Positions 1 to 12,440 of a DNA stretch of 64,000 nt are shown piece after piece. How positions within the stretch are numbered: the first letter of the stretch is position 1; every line of letters starts with the position of its first letter. The notes under the pieces were generated by a model, which ran no database searches, was not told the origin of the DNA, and worked only from the letters and a program-made list of their open reading frames with translations. The position numbers and the translations under genes are program-made. Source of the DNA: Symsagittifera roscoffensis (taxonomy: Eukaryota > Xenacoelomorpha > Acoela > Convolutidae); the NCBI RefSeq assembly GCF_963678635.1, contig NC_087065.1:18301623-18365622 (forward strand), in the 5' to 3' direction.

Positions 1-3000
1 TTTCTGTACTGTCCCAAGACTTCTTCGTACTGTCCCAAGAATTTTCTGTACTGTCCCAAGACTTCTTCGTACTGTTCCAAGACTTCTCCGTAATGTCCCA
101 AGACTTCATCGTACTGTCCCAAGACTTCTTTGTACTCCCAAGACTTTTCTGTACTGTCCCAAGGCTTCTTCGTACTGTCCCAAGACGTTTCTGTACTATC
201 CCAAGACTTCTTCGTACTGTTCCAAGACTTCTCCGTAATGTCCCAAGACTTCATCGTACTGTCCCAAGACTTCTTTGTACTCCCAAGATATTTCTGTACT
301 GTCCCAAGGCTTCTTCGTACTGTCCCAAGACGTTTCTGTACTATCCCAAGACTTCTTCGTACTGTCCCAAGACTTCTTTGTACTCCCAAGACTTTTCTGT
401 ACTGTCCCAAGGCTTCTTCGTACTGTCCCAAGACGTTTCTGTACTATCCCAAGACTTGTTCGTACTGTCCCAAGACTTCTCTGTACTGTTCCAAAACTTC
501 TTTTTACTATCCAAAGACTTCTTCGTACTGTCCCAAGACTTCGTTGTACTGTCCCAAGACTTCTCCGTACTGTTCCGAGACTTCTTCGTACTGTCCCAAG
601 ACTTCTTCGTACTATCCCAAGACTTCTCTGTACTATCCCAAGACTTCTTCGTACTGTTCCAAGACTTTTCTGTACTGTCCCAAGACTTCTTCGTGCTGTC
701 CCAAGACTTTTCCGTACTGTCCCAAGACTTTTCCGTACTGTCCCAAGACTTCCTTGTACTGTCCCAAGACTTTTCTGTACTGTCCCAAGACTTCTTCGTA
801 CTGTTCCAAGACTTCTTTGTACTCCCAAGACTTCTTCGTACTTTCCCAAGACTTCTTCGTACTGTCCCAAGACTTTTTTGTACTGTCCCAAGACTTTTCT
901 GTACTGTCCCAAGACTTATTCGTACTGTCCCAAGACTTCTTCGTACTGTCCCAAGACTTTTCCCGTACTGTCCAAAGACTGCTTCGTACTGTCGCAAGAC
1001 GTTTCTGTACTGTTCCAAGACTTGTTCGTACTGTCCCAAGACTTCTCTGTACTGTCCCAAGACTTCTTCGTACTGTCTCAAGACTTCTTCGTACTGTCCC
1101 AAGACTTCTTCGTACTGTCCCAAGACTTTTTTGTTGTGTCCCAAGACTTCTCTGTACTGTCCCAAGACTTCTTCGTACTGTCCCAAGACTTCTTCGTACT
1201 GTCCCAAGACTTTTCCCGTACTGTCCCATGACTTCTTCGTACTGTCCCAAGACTTTTCCGTACTGTCCCAAGACTTTTCCGTACTGCCCCAAGACTTCCT
1301 TCTACTGTCCTAAGACTTCTCTGTACTGTCCCAAGACTTCTTCGTACTGTCCCAAGACTTCTTCGTACTGTCCCAAGACTTTTCCCGTACTGTCCCATGA
1401 CTTCTTCGTACTGTCCCAAGAATTTTCTGTACTGTCCCAAGACTTCTTCGTACTGTTCCAAGACTTCTCCGTAATGTCCCAAGACTTCATCGTACTGTCC
1501 CAAGACTTCTTTGTACTCCCAAGACTTTTCTGTACTGTCCCAAGGCTTCTTCGTACTGTCCCAAGACGTTTCTGTACTATCCCAAGACTTCTTCGTACTG
1601 TCCCAAGACTTCTCTGTACTGTTCCAAGACTTTTCTGTACTGTCCCAAGACTTCTTCGTACTGTTCCAAGACTTCTTTGTACTCCCAAGACTTCTTTGTA
1701 CTGTCCCAAGACTTCTTCGTACTGTTCCATGACTTCTTTGTACTCCCAAGAATTCTTCGAACTGTCCCAAGACTTTTTCGTACTGTCCCAAGACTTTTTT
1801 GTACTGTCCCAAGACTTTTCTGTACTGTCCCAAGACTTCTTCGTACTGTCCCAAGACTTCTTCGTACTCACCCAAGACTTTTCCCGTACTGTCCAAAGAC
1901 TGCTTCGTACTCCCAAGACTTTTCTGTACTGTCCCAAGACGTTTCTGTACTGTCCCAAGACTTCTTCGTACTGTCCCAAGACTTCTCTGTACTGTTCCAA
2001 AACTTCTTTGTACTGTCCCAAGACTTCTTCGTACTGTCCCAAGACTTCTTTGTACTGTCCCAAGACTTCTCCGTACTGTTCCAAGACTTCTTCGTACTGT
2101 CCCAAGACTTCTTCGTACTATCCCAAGACTTCTCTGTACTGTCCCAAGACTTCTTCGTACTGTCCCAAGACTCCGAGACTTCTTCGTACTGTCCCAAGAC
2201 TTCTTCGTACTATCCCAAGACTTCTATGTACTGTCCCAAGACTTCTTCGTACTGTCCCAAGACTTCTTCGTACTGTTCCAAGACTTTTCTGTACTGTCCC
2301 AATACTTCTTCGTACTGTCCCAAGACTTTTCTGTACTGTCCTAAGACTTCTCCGTACTTTTCCAAGACTTCTTCGTACTGTCCCAAGACTTCTTCGTACT
2401 GTCCCAAGACTTCTTTGTACTGTCCCAAGACTTTTCTGTACTGTCCCAAGACTTCTTCGTGCTGTCCCAAGCCTTCTTCGTACTGTCCCAAGACTTTTCC
2501 CGTAATGTCCCATGACTTCTTCGTACTGTCCCAAGACTTTTCCGTACTGTCCCAAGACTTCTTCGTACTGTCCCAAGACTTTTCCCGTACTGTCCAAAGA
2601 CTGCTTCGTACTGTCGCAAGACGTTTCTGTACTGTTCCAAGACTTGTTCGTACTGTCCCAAGACTTCTCTGTACTGTCCCAAGACTTCTTCGTACTGTCT
2701 CAAGACTTCTTCGTACTGTCCCAAGACTTCTTCGTACCTGCCCAAGACTTTTTTGTTGTGTCCCAAGACTTCTCTGTACTGTCCCAAGACTTCTTCGTAC
2801 TGTCCCAAGACTTCTTCGTACTGTCCCAAGACTTTTCCCGTACTGTCCCATGACTTCTTCGTACTGTCCCAAGACTTTTCCGTACTGTCCCAAGACTTTT
2901 CCGTACTGCCCCAAGACTTCCTTGTACTGTCCCAAGACTTTTTTGTATTGTCCCAAGACTTCTCTGTACTGTCCCAAGACTTCTTCGTACTGTCCCAAGA

Positions 3001-6000
3001 CTTCTTCGTACTGTCCCAAGACTTTTCCCGTACAGTCACATGACTTCTTCGTACTGTCCCAAGACTTTTCCGTACTGTCCCAAGACTTTTGCGTACTGCC
3101 CCAAGACTTCCTTGTACAGTCCCAAGACTTTTCTGTACTGTCCCAAGACTTGTTCGTACTGTCCCAAGACTTTTCTGTACTGTCCGAAGACTTCTTCGTA
3201 CTGTTCCAAGACTTATCCGTACTGTCCCAAGACTTCTTCGTACTGTCCCAAGACTTCTTTGTACTCCCAAGACTTTTCTGTACTGTCCCAAGACGTTTCT
3301 GTACTGTCCCAAGACTTCTTCGTACTGTCCCAAGACTTCTCTGTACTGTTCCAAAACTTCTTTGTACTGTCCCAAGACTTCTTCGTACTGTCCCAAGACT
3401 TCTTTGTACTGTCCCAAGACTTCTCCGTACTGTTCCAAGACTTCTTCGTACTGTCCCAAGACTTCTTCGTACTATCCCAAGACTTCTCTGTACTGTCCCA
3501 AGACTTCTTCGTACTGTCCCAAGACTCCGAGACTTCTTCGTACTGTCCGAAGACTTCTTCGTACTATCCCAAGACTTCTCTGTACTGTCCCAAGACTTCT
3601 TAGTACTGTCCCAAGACTTCTTCGTACTGTTCCAAGACTTTTCTGTACTGTCCCAATACTTCTTCGTACTGTCCGAAGACTTTTCTGTACTGTCCTAAGA
3701 CTTCTCCGTACTTTTCCAAGACTTCTTCGTACTGTCCCAAGACTTCTTCGTACTGTCCCAAGACTTCTTTGTACTGTCCCAAGACTTTTCTGTACTGTCC
3801 CAAGACTTCTTCGTGCTGTCCCAAGCCTTCTTCGTACTGTCCCAAGACTTTTCCCGTAATGTCCCATGACTTCTTCGTACTGTCCCAAGACTTTTCCGTA
3901 CTGTCCCAAGACTTCTTCGTACTGTCCCAAGACTTTTCCCGTACTGTCCAAAGACTGCTTCGTACTGTCGCAAGACGTTTCTGTACTGTTCCAAGACTTG
4001 TTCGTACTGTCCCAAGACTTCTCTGTACTGTCCCAAGACTTCTTCGTACTGTCTCAAGACTTCTTCGTACTGCCCCAAGACTTCTTCGTACCTGCCCAAG
4101 ACTTTTTTGTTGTGTCCCAAGACTTCTCTGTACTGTCCCAAGACTTCTTCGTACTGTCCCAAGACTTCTTCGTACTGTCCCAAGACTTTTCCCGTACTGT
4201 CCCATGACTTCTTCGTACTGTCCCAAGACTTTTCCGTACTGTCCCAAGACTTTTCCGTACTGCCCCAAGACTTCCTTGTACTGTCCCAAGACTTTTCTGT
4301 ACTGTCCCAAGACTTCTTCGTACTGTCCCAAGAATTTTCTGTACTGTCCCAAGACTTCTTCGTACTGTTCCAAGACTTCTCCGTAATGTCCCAAGACTTC
4401 ATCGTACTGTCCCAAGACTTCTTTGTACTCCCAAGACTTTTCTGTACTGTCCCAAGGCTTCTTCGTACTGTCCCAAGACGTTTGTGTACTATCCCAAGAC
4501 TTCTTCAAACTGTTCCAAGACTTCTCCGTAATGTCCCAAGACTTCATCGTACTGTCCCAAGACTTCTTTGTACTCCCAAGATATTTCTGTACTGTCCCAA
4601 GGCTTCTTCGTACTGTCCCAAGACGTTTCTGTACTATCCCAAGACTTCTTCGTACTGTCCCAAGACTTCTTTGTACTCCCAAGACTTTTCTGTACTGTCC
4701 CAAGGCTTCTTCGTACTGTCCCAAGACGTTTCTGTACTATCCCAAGACTTGTTCGTACTGTCCCAAGACTTCTTCTCTGTACTGTTCCAAAACTTCTTTT
4801 TACTGTCCAAAGACTTCTTCGTACTGTCCCAAGACTTCGTTGTACTGTCCCAAGACTTCTCCGTACTGTTCCGAGACTTCTTCGTACTGTCCCAAGACTT
4901 CTTCGTACTATCCCAAGACTTCTCTGTACTATCCCAAGACTTCTTCGTACTGTTCCAAGACTTTTCTGTACTGTCCCAAGACTTCTTCGTGCTGTCCCAA
5001 GACTTTTCCGTACTGTCCCAAGACTTTTCCGTACTGTCCCAAGACTTCCTTGTACTGTCCCAAGACTTTTCTGTACTGTCCCAAGACTTCTTCGTACTGT
5101 TCCAAGACTTCTTTGTACTCCCAAGACTTCTTCGTACTTTCCCAAGACTTCTTCGTACTGTCCCAAGACTTTTTTGTACTGTCCCAAGACTTTTCTGTAC
5201 TGTCCCAAGACTTATTCGTACTGTCCCAAGACTTCTTCGTACTGTCCCAAGACTTTTCCCGTACTGTCCAAAGACTGCTTCGTACTGTCGCAAGACGTTT
5301 CTGTACTGTTCCAAGACTTGTTCGTACTGTCCCAAGACTTCTCTGTACTGTCCCAAGACTTCTTCGTACTGTCTCAAGACTTCTTCGTACTGTCCCAAGA
5401 CTTCTTCGTACTGTCCCAAGACTTTTTTGTTGTGTCCCAAGACTTCTCTGTACTGTCCCAAGACTTCTTCGTACTGTCCCAAGACTTCTTCGTACTGTCC
5501 CAAGACTTTTCCCGTACTGTCCCATGACTTCTTCGTACTGTCCCAAGACTTTTCCGTACTGTCCCAAGACTTTTCCGTACTGCCCCAAGACTTCCTTCTA
5601 CTGTCCCAAGACTTCTCTGTACTGTCCCAAGACTTCTTCGTACTGTCCCAAGACTTCTTCGTACTGTCCCAAGACTTTTCCCGTACTGTCCCATGACTTC
5701 TTCGTACTGTCCCAAGAATTTTCTGTACTGTCCCAAGACTTCTTCGTACTGTTCCAAGACTTCTCCGTAATGTCCCAAGACTTCATCGTACTGTCCCAAG
5801 ACTTCTTTGTACTCCCAAGACTTTTCTGTACTGTCCCAAGGCTTCTTCGTACTGTCCCAAGACGTTTCTGTACTATCCCAAGACTTCTTCGTACTGTCCC
5901 AAGACTTCTCTGTACTGTTCCAAGACTTTTCTGTACTGTCCCAAGACTTCTTCGTACTGTTCCAAGACTTCTTTGTACTCCCAAGACTTCTTTGTACTGT

Positions 6001-8678
6001 CCCAAGACTTCTTCGTACTGTTCCATGACTTCTTTGTACTCCCAAGAATTCTTCGAACTGTCCCAAGACTTTTTCGTACTGTCCCAAGACTTTTTTGTAC
6101 TGTCCCAAGACTTTTCTGTACTGTCCCAAGACTTCTTCGTACTGTCCCAAGACTTCTTCGTACTCTCCCAAGACTTTTCCCGTACTGTCCAAAGACTGCT
6201 TCGTACTGTCGCAAGACGTTTCTGTACTGTACCAAGACTTCTTCGTACTATCCCAAGACTTCTCTGTACTGTCCCAAGACTTCTTCGTACTGTCTCAAGA
6301 CTCCTTCGTACTGTCCCAAGACTTCTTCGTACTGTCCCAAGACTTTTTTGTATTGTCCCAAGACTTCTCTGTACTGTCCCAAGACTTCTTCGTACTGTCC
6401 CAAGACTTCTTCGTACTGTCCCAAGACTTTTCCCGTACCGTCACATGACTTCTTCGTACTGTCCCAAGACTTTTCCGTACTGTCCCAAGACTTTTGCGTA
6501 CTGCCCCAAGACTTCCTTGTACAGTCCCAAGACTTTTCTGTACTGTCCCAAGACTTGTTCGTACTGTCCCAAGACTTTTCTGTACTGTCCGAAGACTTCT
6601 TCGTACTGTTCCAAGACTTATCCGTACTGTCCCAAGACTTCTTCGTACTGTCCCAAGACTTCTTTGTACTCCCAAGACTTTTCTGTACTGTCCCAAGACG
6701 TTTCTGTACTGTCCCAAGACTTCTTCGTACTGTCCCAAGACTTCTCTGTACTGTTCCAAAACTTCTTTGTACTGTCCCAAGACTTCTTCGTACTGTCCCA
6801 AGACTTCTTTGTACTGTCCCAAGACTTCTCCGTACTGTTCCAAGACTTCTTCGTACTGTCCCAAGACTTCTTCGTACTATCCCAAGACTTCTCTGTACTG
6901 TCCCAAGACTTCTTCGTACTGTCCCAAGACTCCGAGACTTCTTCGTACTGTCCCAAGACTTCTTCGTACTATCCCAAGACTTCTCTGTACTGTCCCAAGA
7001 CTTCTTCGTACTGTCCCAAGACTTCTTCGTACTGTTCCAAGACTTTTCTGTACTGTCCCAATACTTCTTCGTACTGTCCCAAGACTTTTCTGTACTGTCC
7101 TAAGACTTCTCCATACTTTTCCAAGACTTCTTCGTACTGTCCCAAGACTTCTTCGTACTGTCCCAAGACTTCTTTGTACTGTCCCAAGACTTTTCTGTAC
7201 TGTCCCAAGACTTCTTCGTGCTGTCCCAAGCCTTCTTCGTACTGTCCCAAGACTTTTCCCGTAATGTCCCATGACTTCTTCGTACTGTCCCAAGACTTTT
7301 CCGTACTGTCCCAAGACTTTTCCGTACTGCCCCAAGACTTCCTTGTACTGTCCCAAGACTTTTCTGTACTGTCCCAAGACTTCTTCGTACTGTCCCAAGA
7401 CTTTTCTAAACTGTCCCAAGACTTCTTCGTACTGTTCCAAGACTTCTCCGTACTGTCCCAAGACTTCCTCGTACTGTCCCAAGACTTCTTTGTACTCCCA
7501 AGACTTTTCTGTACTGTTCCAAGACTTCTTCGTACTGTCCCAAGACGTTTCGGTACTGTCCCAAGACTTCTTCGTACTGTCCCAAGACTTCTCTGTACTG
7601 TTCCAAAACTTCTTTGTACTGTCCCAAGAATTCTTCGTACTGTCCCAAGACTTCTTTGTACTGTCCCAAGACTTCTCCATACTGTTCCGAGACTTCTTCG
7701 TACTGTCCCAAGACTTCTTCGTACTATCCCAAGACTTCTTCGTACTGTTCCAAGACTTTTCTGTACTGTCCCAAGACTTCTTCGTACTGTCCCAAGACTT
7801 TTCTGTACTGTCCCAAGACTTCTCCGTACTGTTCCAAGACAGACTTCTTCGTACTGTCCCAAGACTTCTTCGTACTGTCGCAAGACTGCTTTGTACTCCC
7901 AAGACTTTTCTGTACTGTCCCAAGACTTCTTCGTACTGTCCCAAGACGTTTCTGTACTGTCCCAAGACTTCTTCGTACTGTCCCAAGACTCCGAGACTTC
8001 TTCGTACTGTCCCAAGACTTCTTCGTACTATCCCAAGACTTCTCTGCACTGTCCCAAGACTTCTTCGTACTGTCCCAAGACTTCTTCGTACTGTTCCAAG
8101 ACTTTTCTGTACTGTCCCAATACTTCTTCGTACTGTCCCAAGACTTTTTTGTACTGTCCTAAGACTTCTCCATACTTTTCCAAGACTTCTTCGTACTGTC
8201 CCAAGACTTCTTCGTACTGTCCCAAGACTTCTTTGTACTGTCCCAAGACTTTTCTGTACTGTCCCAAGACTTCTTCGTGCTGTCCCAAGCCTTCTTCGTA
8301 CTGTCCCAAGACTTTTCCCGTAATGTCCCATGACTTCTTCGTACTGTCCCAAGACTTTTCCGTACTGTCCCAAGACTTTTCCGTACTGCCCCAAGACTTC
8401 CTTGTACTGTCCCAAGACTTTTCTGTACTGTCCCAAGACTTCTTCGTACTGTCCCAAGACTTTTCTAAACTGTCCCAAGACTTCTTCGTACTGTTCCAAG
8501 ACTTCTCCGTACTGTCCCAAGACTTCCTCGTACTGTCCCAAGACTTCTTTGTACTCCCAAGACTTTTCTGTACTGTTCCAAGACTTCTTCGTACTGTCCC
8601 AAGACGTTTCGGTACTGTCCCAAGACTTCTTCGTACTGTCCCAAGACTTCTCTGTACTGTTCCAAAACTTCTTTGTAC
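1..8678. repeat. 21-bp minisatellite array with higher-order repeats
   Basis: The whole stretch is tandem copies of a 21-bp unit built from TACTGTCCCAAGAC followed by TTCTTCG, with variants such as TTTTCTG, TTCTCTG, TTCTTTG, ACGTTTCTG and occasional shorter units. Because 21 is divisible by three and the unit lacks stops, every frame on both strands stays open for hundreds of codons as a heptad peptide; I do not regard these as genes. Longer blocks recur with the same variant order: about 2,512 against 3,866 (shift 1,354), 3,089 against 6,494 (shift 3,405), 1,078 against 5,374 (shift 4,296) and 7,271 against 8,330 (shift 1,059). The array runs off the left edge and into an assembly gap, so its true length is unknown. 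Confidence 0.97.
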
Positions 8679-8878
8679 NNNNNNNNNNNNNNNNNNNNNN
8701 NNNNNNNNNNNNNNNNNNNNNNNNNNNNNNNNNNNNNNNNNNNNNNNNNNNNNNNNNNNNNNNNNNNNNNNNNNNNNNNNNNNNNNNNNNNNNNNNNNNN
8801 NNNNNNNNNNNNNNNNNNNNNNNNNNNNNNNNNNNNNNNNNNNNNNNNNNNNNNNNNNNNNNNNNNNNNNNNNNNNNN
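8679..8878. other. Assembly gap (200 N)
   Basis: A run of exactly 200 N interrupts the sequence at the end of the minisatellite. The round length suggests a fixed-size scaffold gap rather than a measured distance, so the true distance from the satellite to the sequence on the right is not known. Confidence 0.98.
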
Positions 8879-9909
8879 AATGACCTTGACGACAAAATAA
8901 ATTGATTGTTTGTCAGATATTTATTCAAAAATTAAAAATATATTGTTAAAACACAAACAGGAGAAAAGACTTCATTTTTTTCTCCTCAACATCTGCTGCA
9001 ATTGATAAACATCATAAAAGACGATACAGTCCGTCCCGAAAAACAATGTGCTGAAAAAAGTGATGAAAACGATGCGGATGATGAGTACTCGAATGATAAG
9101 AAGTTTAGAATTACCTGAAACAGAAAATTAAAACGTTTGATTAATTTTATTTAACCAGCGGAATTGTTGAAGCAATGTATAAGCAGTCGCCTGAATTTTT
9201 TTCAAACAAATTCAAAAGAACTTTAAGTTTTTGATTACAAACAATGAACCCGACGCCTTACAGCTACCTCTAAACTCAAAATTTGCATTTGCGACCCACT
9301 CAATTCAAAACGAGTCTTGCGCCCAATTGCTCGACAATGACCATCCCCACATCCATGTTCTCATCGAAGAGACCAAAGATTGTGTCGACGTAGTGAACAA
9401 GATGACCTCAACCATTTTCGATATACCTTGTCTACTCTCATCTCCCAAGCATCTTATATTGGGCTGCAGTAAAACTAATATTAGTTTAACCTATCGGGAC
9501 CCCTGATGGAAAAATTAAAAAATTGCTGTCAACTACAACAATTCGATTAACAACTCAACTGACATGGGTGGTGCTCCTCTACAAAGAAGGTTGTCACAAG
9601 TTTGCTTTGCTTCACAAACTCGATTTATTAAATTCATTCTGATTGAATCACTCTTGTAACAATTTAACGCTCCATTAATATTTTGAATGGCGATTAAGCT
9701 GCCGAGTTTTCTAAAATTATTGATTTTATTTTGAGTGGGTATGGTTGATTTGCGATTGATTCAAATTCTTTGTTTGTTAAGTTTATAATGGTAATGAAAT
9801 TTGAATTATGAAAACGATTTTTAGAGCCTACGATAATACCAGAGTATAAAAAAAATTTGGAAAAAAAGTCAATTTTAAATCATTATAGAAAATGATCAGT
9901 GTCACGAAT
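8879..9909. other. Unassigned sequence beside the Polinton block
   Basis: About 1 kb of AT-rich DNA with no recognised gene. A 91-codon open frame on the + strand (9,231-9,506) resembles nothing I know and could be chance or decayed element DNA. In a complete Polinton the packaging ATPase commonly lies near the protease, but I could not find Walker motifs here in any frame. Confidence 0.5.
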
Positions 9910-10346
9910 TTATAACATCATATGATTAGCAAAACGCATCATGTCATAATTGCTTACTTTGTAACCTATAGGAAAATTGAATGAAATTATAACATGAGCA
10001 ACATAAAAACAATAAAATCCACACAAGACCAAGTTAGCTGATTGGATTGGCTTGTTCATCAGTATTTGGTTTCCTTTCTCAAGCGAAAAACTCATGCATT
10101 CATAAACATGTGGATAATTGTGTAGTCCTTGCCCAAAAGGATCTGCAAAGAAAATTTGATCACCAGCTTGAGCGAATAGTAACCAGTGAGTTCCTGGCTG
10201 GTCTGAGTTGGATGCGTTCACTATCATAAAAGTATTGTCGCGTTTCAATATTGTTCAATTGATAAGTTAGCTGGAAAAATACCTCTAAGATGATGTTTCA
10301 AATGCTTGGATCGGTTAATTAACTCAGTAATCTGTTTATTGTCCAT
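9910..10346 (-). pseudogene. Polinton adenain-like cysteine protease, frameshifted
   Basis: This encodes the maturation protease of a Polinton/Maverick element, the family that cleaves virion precursors in adenoviruses and Polintons. The natural start is the ATG at 10,344-10,346, giving an N-terminal stretch MDNKQITELINRSKHLKHHL. Near 10,250 the frame shifts and the rest is read from 10,248 down. The second part shows the expected catalytic layout: GTHW (His), DPFG (Asp), a Gln in IQSANL, and LCGFYC carrying the nucleophilic Cys, followed by a short tail. Total length of about 145 codons is short for the family. It lies about 40 bp downstream of the capsid gene on the same strand. The frameshift makes it inactive as read. 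Confidence 0.85.
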
Positions 10347-10384
10347 TTTTCCCAATTCAATTCATGAGAGTGTTTTTAGCTTTT

Positions 10385-11540
10385 TTAAATATCGGAACGC
10401 ACGTAAACTGTTGATGCACGCTCTCCCATGAAAAGTAACTCCACTTTTTCCCCAAGCGGTGCATCAAACTTCAGTTCAATTGAAATGGTGCAATTGGTCA
10501 ATTCAGGATGAATAAAGTCATGTGAAGTCTCCTGAGTAGGTGTGAGATCAAATGCCATAATATAATGATTGTGAGAATTAGCCAAACTGATTCCGTGACT
10601 ATTGTTAAAACAAAGTCAAGAGCTTCCAATGTGTCTTAGTATATTTTTTTTGTTATCAGTCGTTGACACAGGAGTTCCTGCAATGGGTAGACCGTTTCGG
10701 TAAACAATGATTTCATTCAGCTGAATCTTTTGATAATGAAACGGATTTGATCGGTTAGTTCCAAGGCATGCTGTATTCGAGGTCATTGGCAAAATCATTC
10801 AACTAACTGGCTCTTTGGCAAAAACGTTTTCTTGTCGCCAGCGTTGCACACCAGTTGTGGCCAAGAAAGTCCTTGGTAAAACTTCAATTTAATTGTATAT
10901 TGCGGGTGTTTTCATCAGTTTTTTCTATCAATGATAGTACAAAATCTGTTACTGTCATTTTGCGCACATTTAGGTTAGCCTCAGTGATTTGAACTTGGTA
11001 ATGTTTATTAGGTTGCGCGAACATAATAACAAAGTCATTAGGAGATCGTCTCAGAAAAAATCCTACTGTAACACCGCTGATAAGAAGCACCATTAGCACC
11101 ATCAATGCCTGATGGATTATCTTTAAAATAACCACCTTCACAAGCAAGCCTTGTTTTATTTGCAAAATTCGTCTTAGTTGTTGAAAGCAAGCCATGTTTT
11201 CTTTGCAAAATTGGCATGAATTGTTGAATCTTTTTCTCCATTCAAGGACATTGTGCAATCGCAAAAAAAAAGACGAAAGCGGATAATTTACCAAATATGG
11301 GGTGTCTCGTTGGGCTGCCCCTGTAGCATGAGTTCGCAGTACATTGCTATTAATTTGAACAATGCGTGCTACAATCTCCAAGCGAGTTCGTTGAAGATCG
11401 ATAAAGTTGTTTCTATCTCCTAAAACTTCAAATTCAAGCATACGACCATCAGGTGAATAAGATGGGCGAGTTTTTCGAGTGAATGCATTTTCAAATAAAA
11501 CGAGTAGAGGCGGCTTTTCAAATAAATCTAATCAGCTGTG
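10385..11540 (-). pseudogene. Polinton major capsid protein (double jelly-roll), broken
   Basis: Remnant of the Polinton major capsid protein (often called PY, or annotated F54H12.2-like in animals). Recognisable blocks in order: LDLFEKP then EFEVLGDRNNFIDLQRTRLE (N-terminal strands, about 11,380-11,531); a middle part in a second frame (11,038-11,241); VQITEANLNVRKMT (about 10,970); RTFLATTGVQRWRQENVFAK (about 10,820-10,870); LGTNRSNPFHYQKIQLNEI; and the C-terminal FDLTPTQETSHDFIHPELTN. In-frame stops lie at 11,532-11,534, about 10,799 and 10,616-10,618, and there are at least two frameshifts between 10,880 and 11,250. The family normally forms the icosahedral capsid shell. It sits between the small basic gene and the protease, as in intact Polintons. 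Confidence 0.85.
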
Positions 11541-11606
11541 AGTTTCTTCAGTTGGTAATAAATAATAAATCATTTTGTACTTTGGTGAAAAATTTGGAGC
11601 GACTTC

Positions 11607-11981
11607 TCAAGGGAGTTCGTTTCCTTGGAATGAGAACTTTTGTTTTTCTTTTTGTTGTTGTTGTTGTGTTGCTGTGTTCCGTTTTCTGCTCATATGGGAC
11701 TTGCCGCGTCCAGCTCCTACTTGTTTTTTGATTGTGTTTTTTACTGTGTTTTTCAGGGCTAATTTCGGCGTTTTCTTTCTGGTTGCTATATCTTTTAATT
11801 CGAGCTTTGCTTGAACAAGTAACTCTTTTCCAATACGTTTTGCTGCTGGAAATATAATTTTCCGAGCTAAAGGAAGTGCTACTCGTCCAATACCCATTGC
11901 CATAGCACCGAAGCGACTACCCAGCTGTTTGTAATGTCCTGAGAAGTGAGGCATGGTAGCTTGATTATGATAGTATGTCAT
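11607..11981 (-). CDS. Polinton small basic virion-type protein
   Basis: A 124-codon open frame encoding a small, strongly basic protein. The N-terminal half is Gly/Ala/Leu-rich around GSRFGAMAMGIGRVALPLAR, followed by a Lys-rich stretch and a Gln-rich tail (TATQQQQQKEKQK). Small basic proteins with a Gly/Ala-rich front and Lys-rich end commonly lie directly upstream of the major capsid gene in Polintons; a core or membrane-active virion role is usually supposed, not proven. The start could be an internal Met (MPHFSG) rather than the first. It is open over its full length, unlike its neighbours, but is probably not expressed alone. Confidence 0.6.
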   Translation of the reverse strand: MTYYHNQATMPHFSGHYKQLGSRFGAMAMGIGRVALPLARKIIFPAAKRIGKELLVQAKLELKDIATRKKTPKLALKNTVKNTIKKQVGAGRGKSHMSRKRNTATQQQQQKEKQKFSFQGNELP

Positions 11982-11984
11982 AAT

Positions 11985-12440
11985 CTTAATCAGAAAAATT
12001 TTGATTTTCCTCCTCCTCCCGCAAATGGTACAAATCTACTGGTTTTGTTCGTAGGTTTACTGCAAGGCTCTAGATATGTTCACGAGGAATTTTTTATAAT
12101 CTATGTTGCAAATAACTTTGCGATAATTTGGTTCAATGCTGCAAGTGTAACCATTTTTAGTTCGTCGATTAGTATCAATGACTCTGAGCAACGGTGCTTT
12201 GGTGTCAGCCATAATCTGAGAATAAATTATGTCCAAGTAGATAAACATCAATTGGGTACCAGTAGATATATCAAAAGGGTAGTCGGAGATGAGTTTTTGC
12301 GGTGTGAGAGTGCTATGGATATGACTGGATCCTTTTTAGCCGATATGGTAGCCCGTTCAATCTCTTATACCTTTGAAACCTAAAATACTAGGATCTTGTG
12401 GGCTCTCAAAGGTAATGCTTTCCCAATAATGCATCCACAT
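11985..12440 (-). pseudogene. Polinton minor capsid (penton-like, PX) C-terminal fragment
   Basis: The block around 12,060-12,440 reads, across frame breaks, as the C-terminal part of the Polinton single-jelly-roll minor capsid protein. Visible pieces are a segment ending in ILGFKG, then YPFDISTGTQLMFIYLDII and ADTKAPLLRVIDT, then NYRKVICNIDYKKF. The MFIY-D-II...PLLRV pattern is the one I associate with this family. Stops and frame changes occur near 12,420, 12,330 and 12,060. Only about 150 residues are left against several hundred expected, so the N-terminus is missing. The assignment rests on pattern memory and on gene order (directly upstream of the basic protein and major capsid). Confidence 0.6.

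Noticed and set aside
1-8678. Long open reading frames (up to ~1,480 codons) on both strands
   Set aside because: All six frames are open because the repeat unit is 21 bp with no stop; they are translations of a satellite and run into the N gap.
1-8678. CRISPR-like array
   Set aside because: Units are contiguous with no unique spacers, and the window is eukaryotic.
9231-9506. 91-aa + strand ORF as a gene
   Set aside because: No motif, no homolog recognised and no supporting context; listed only within the unassigned region.
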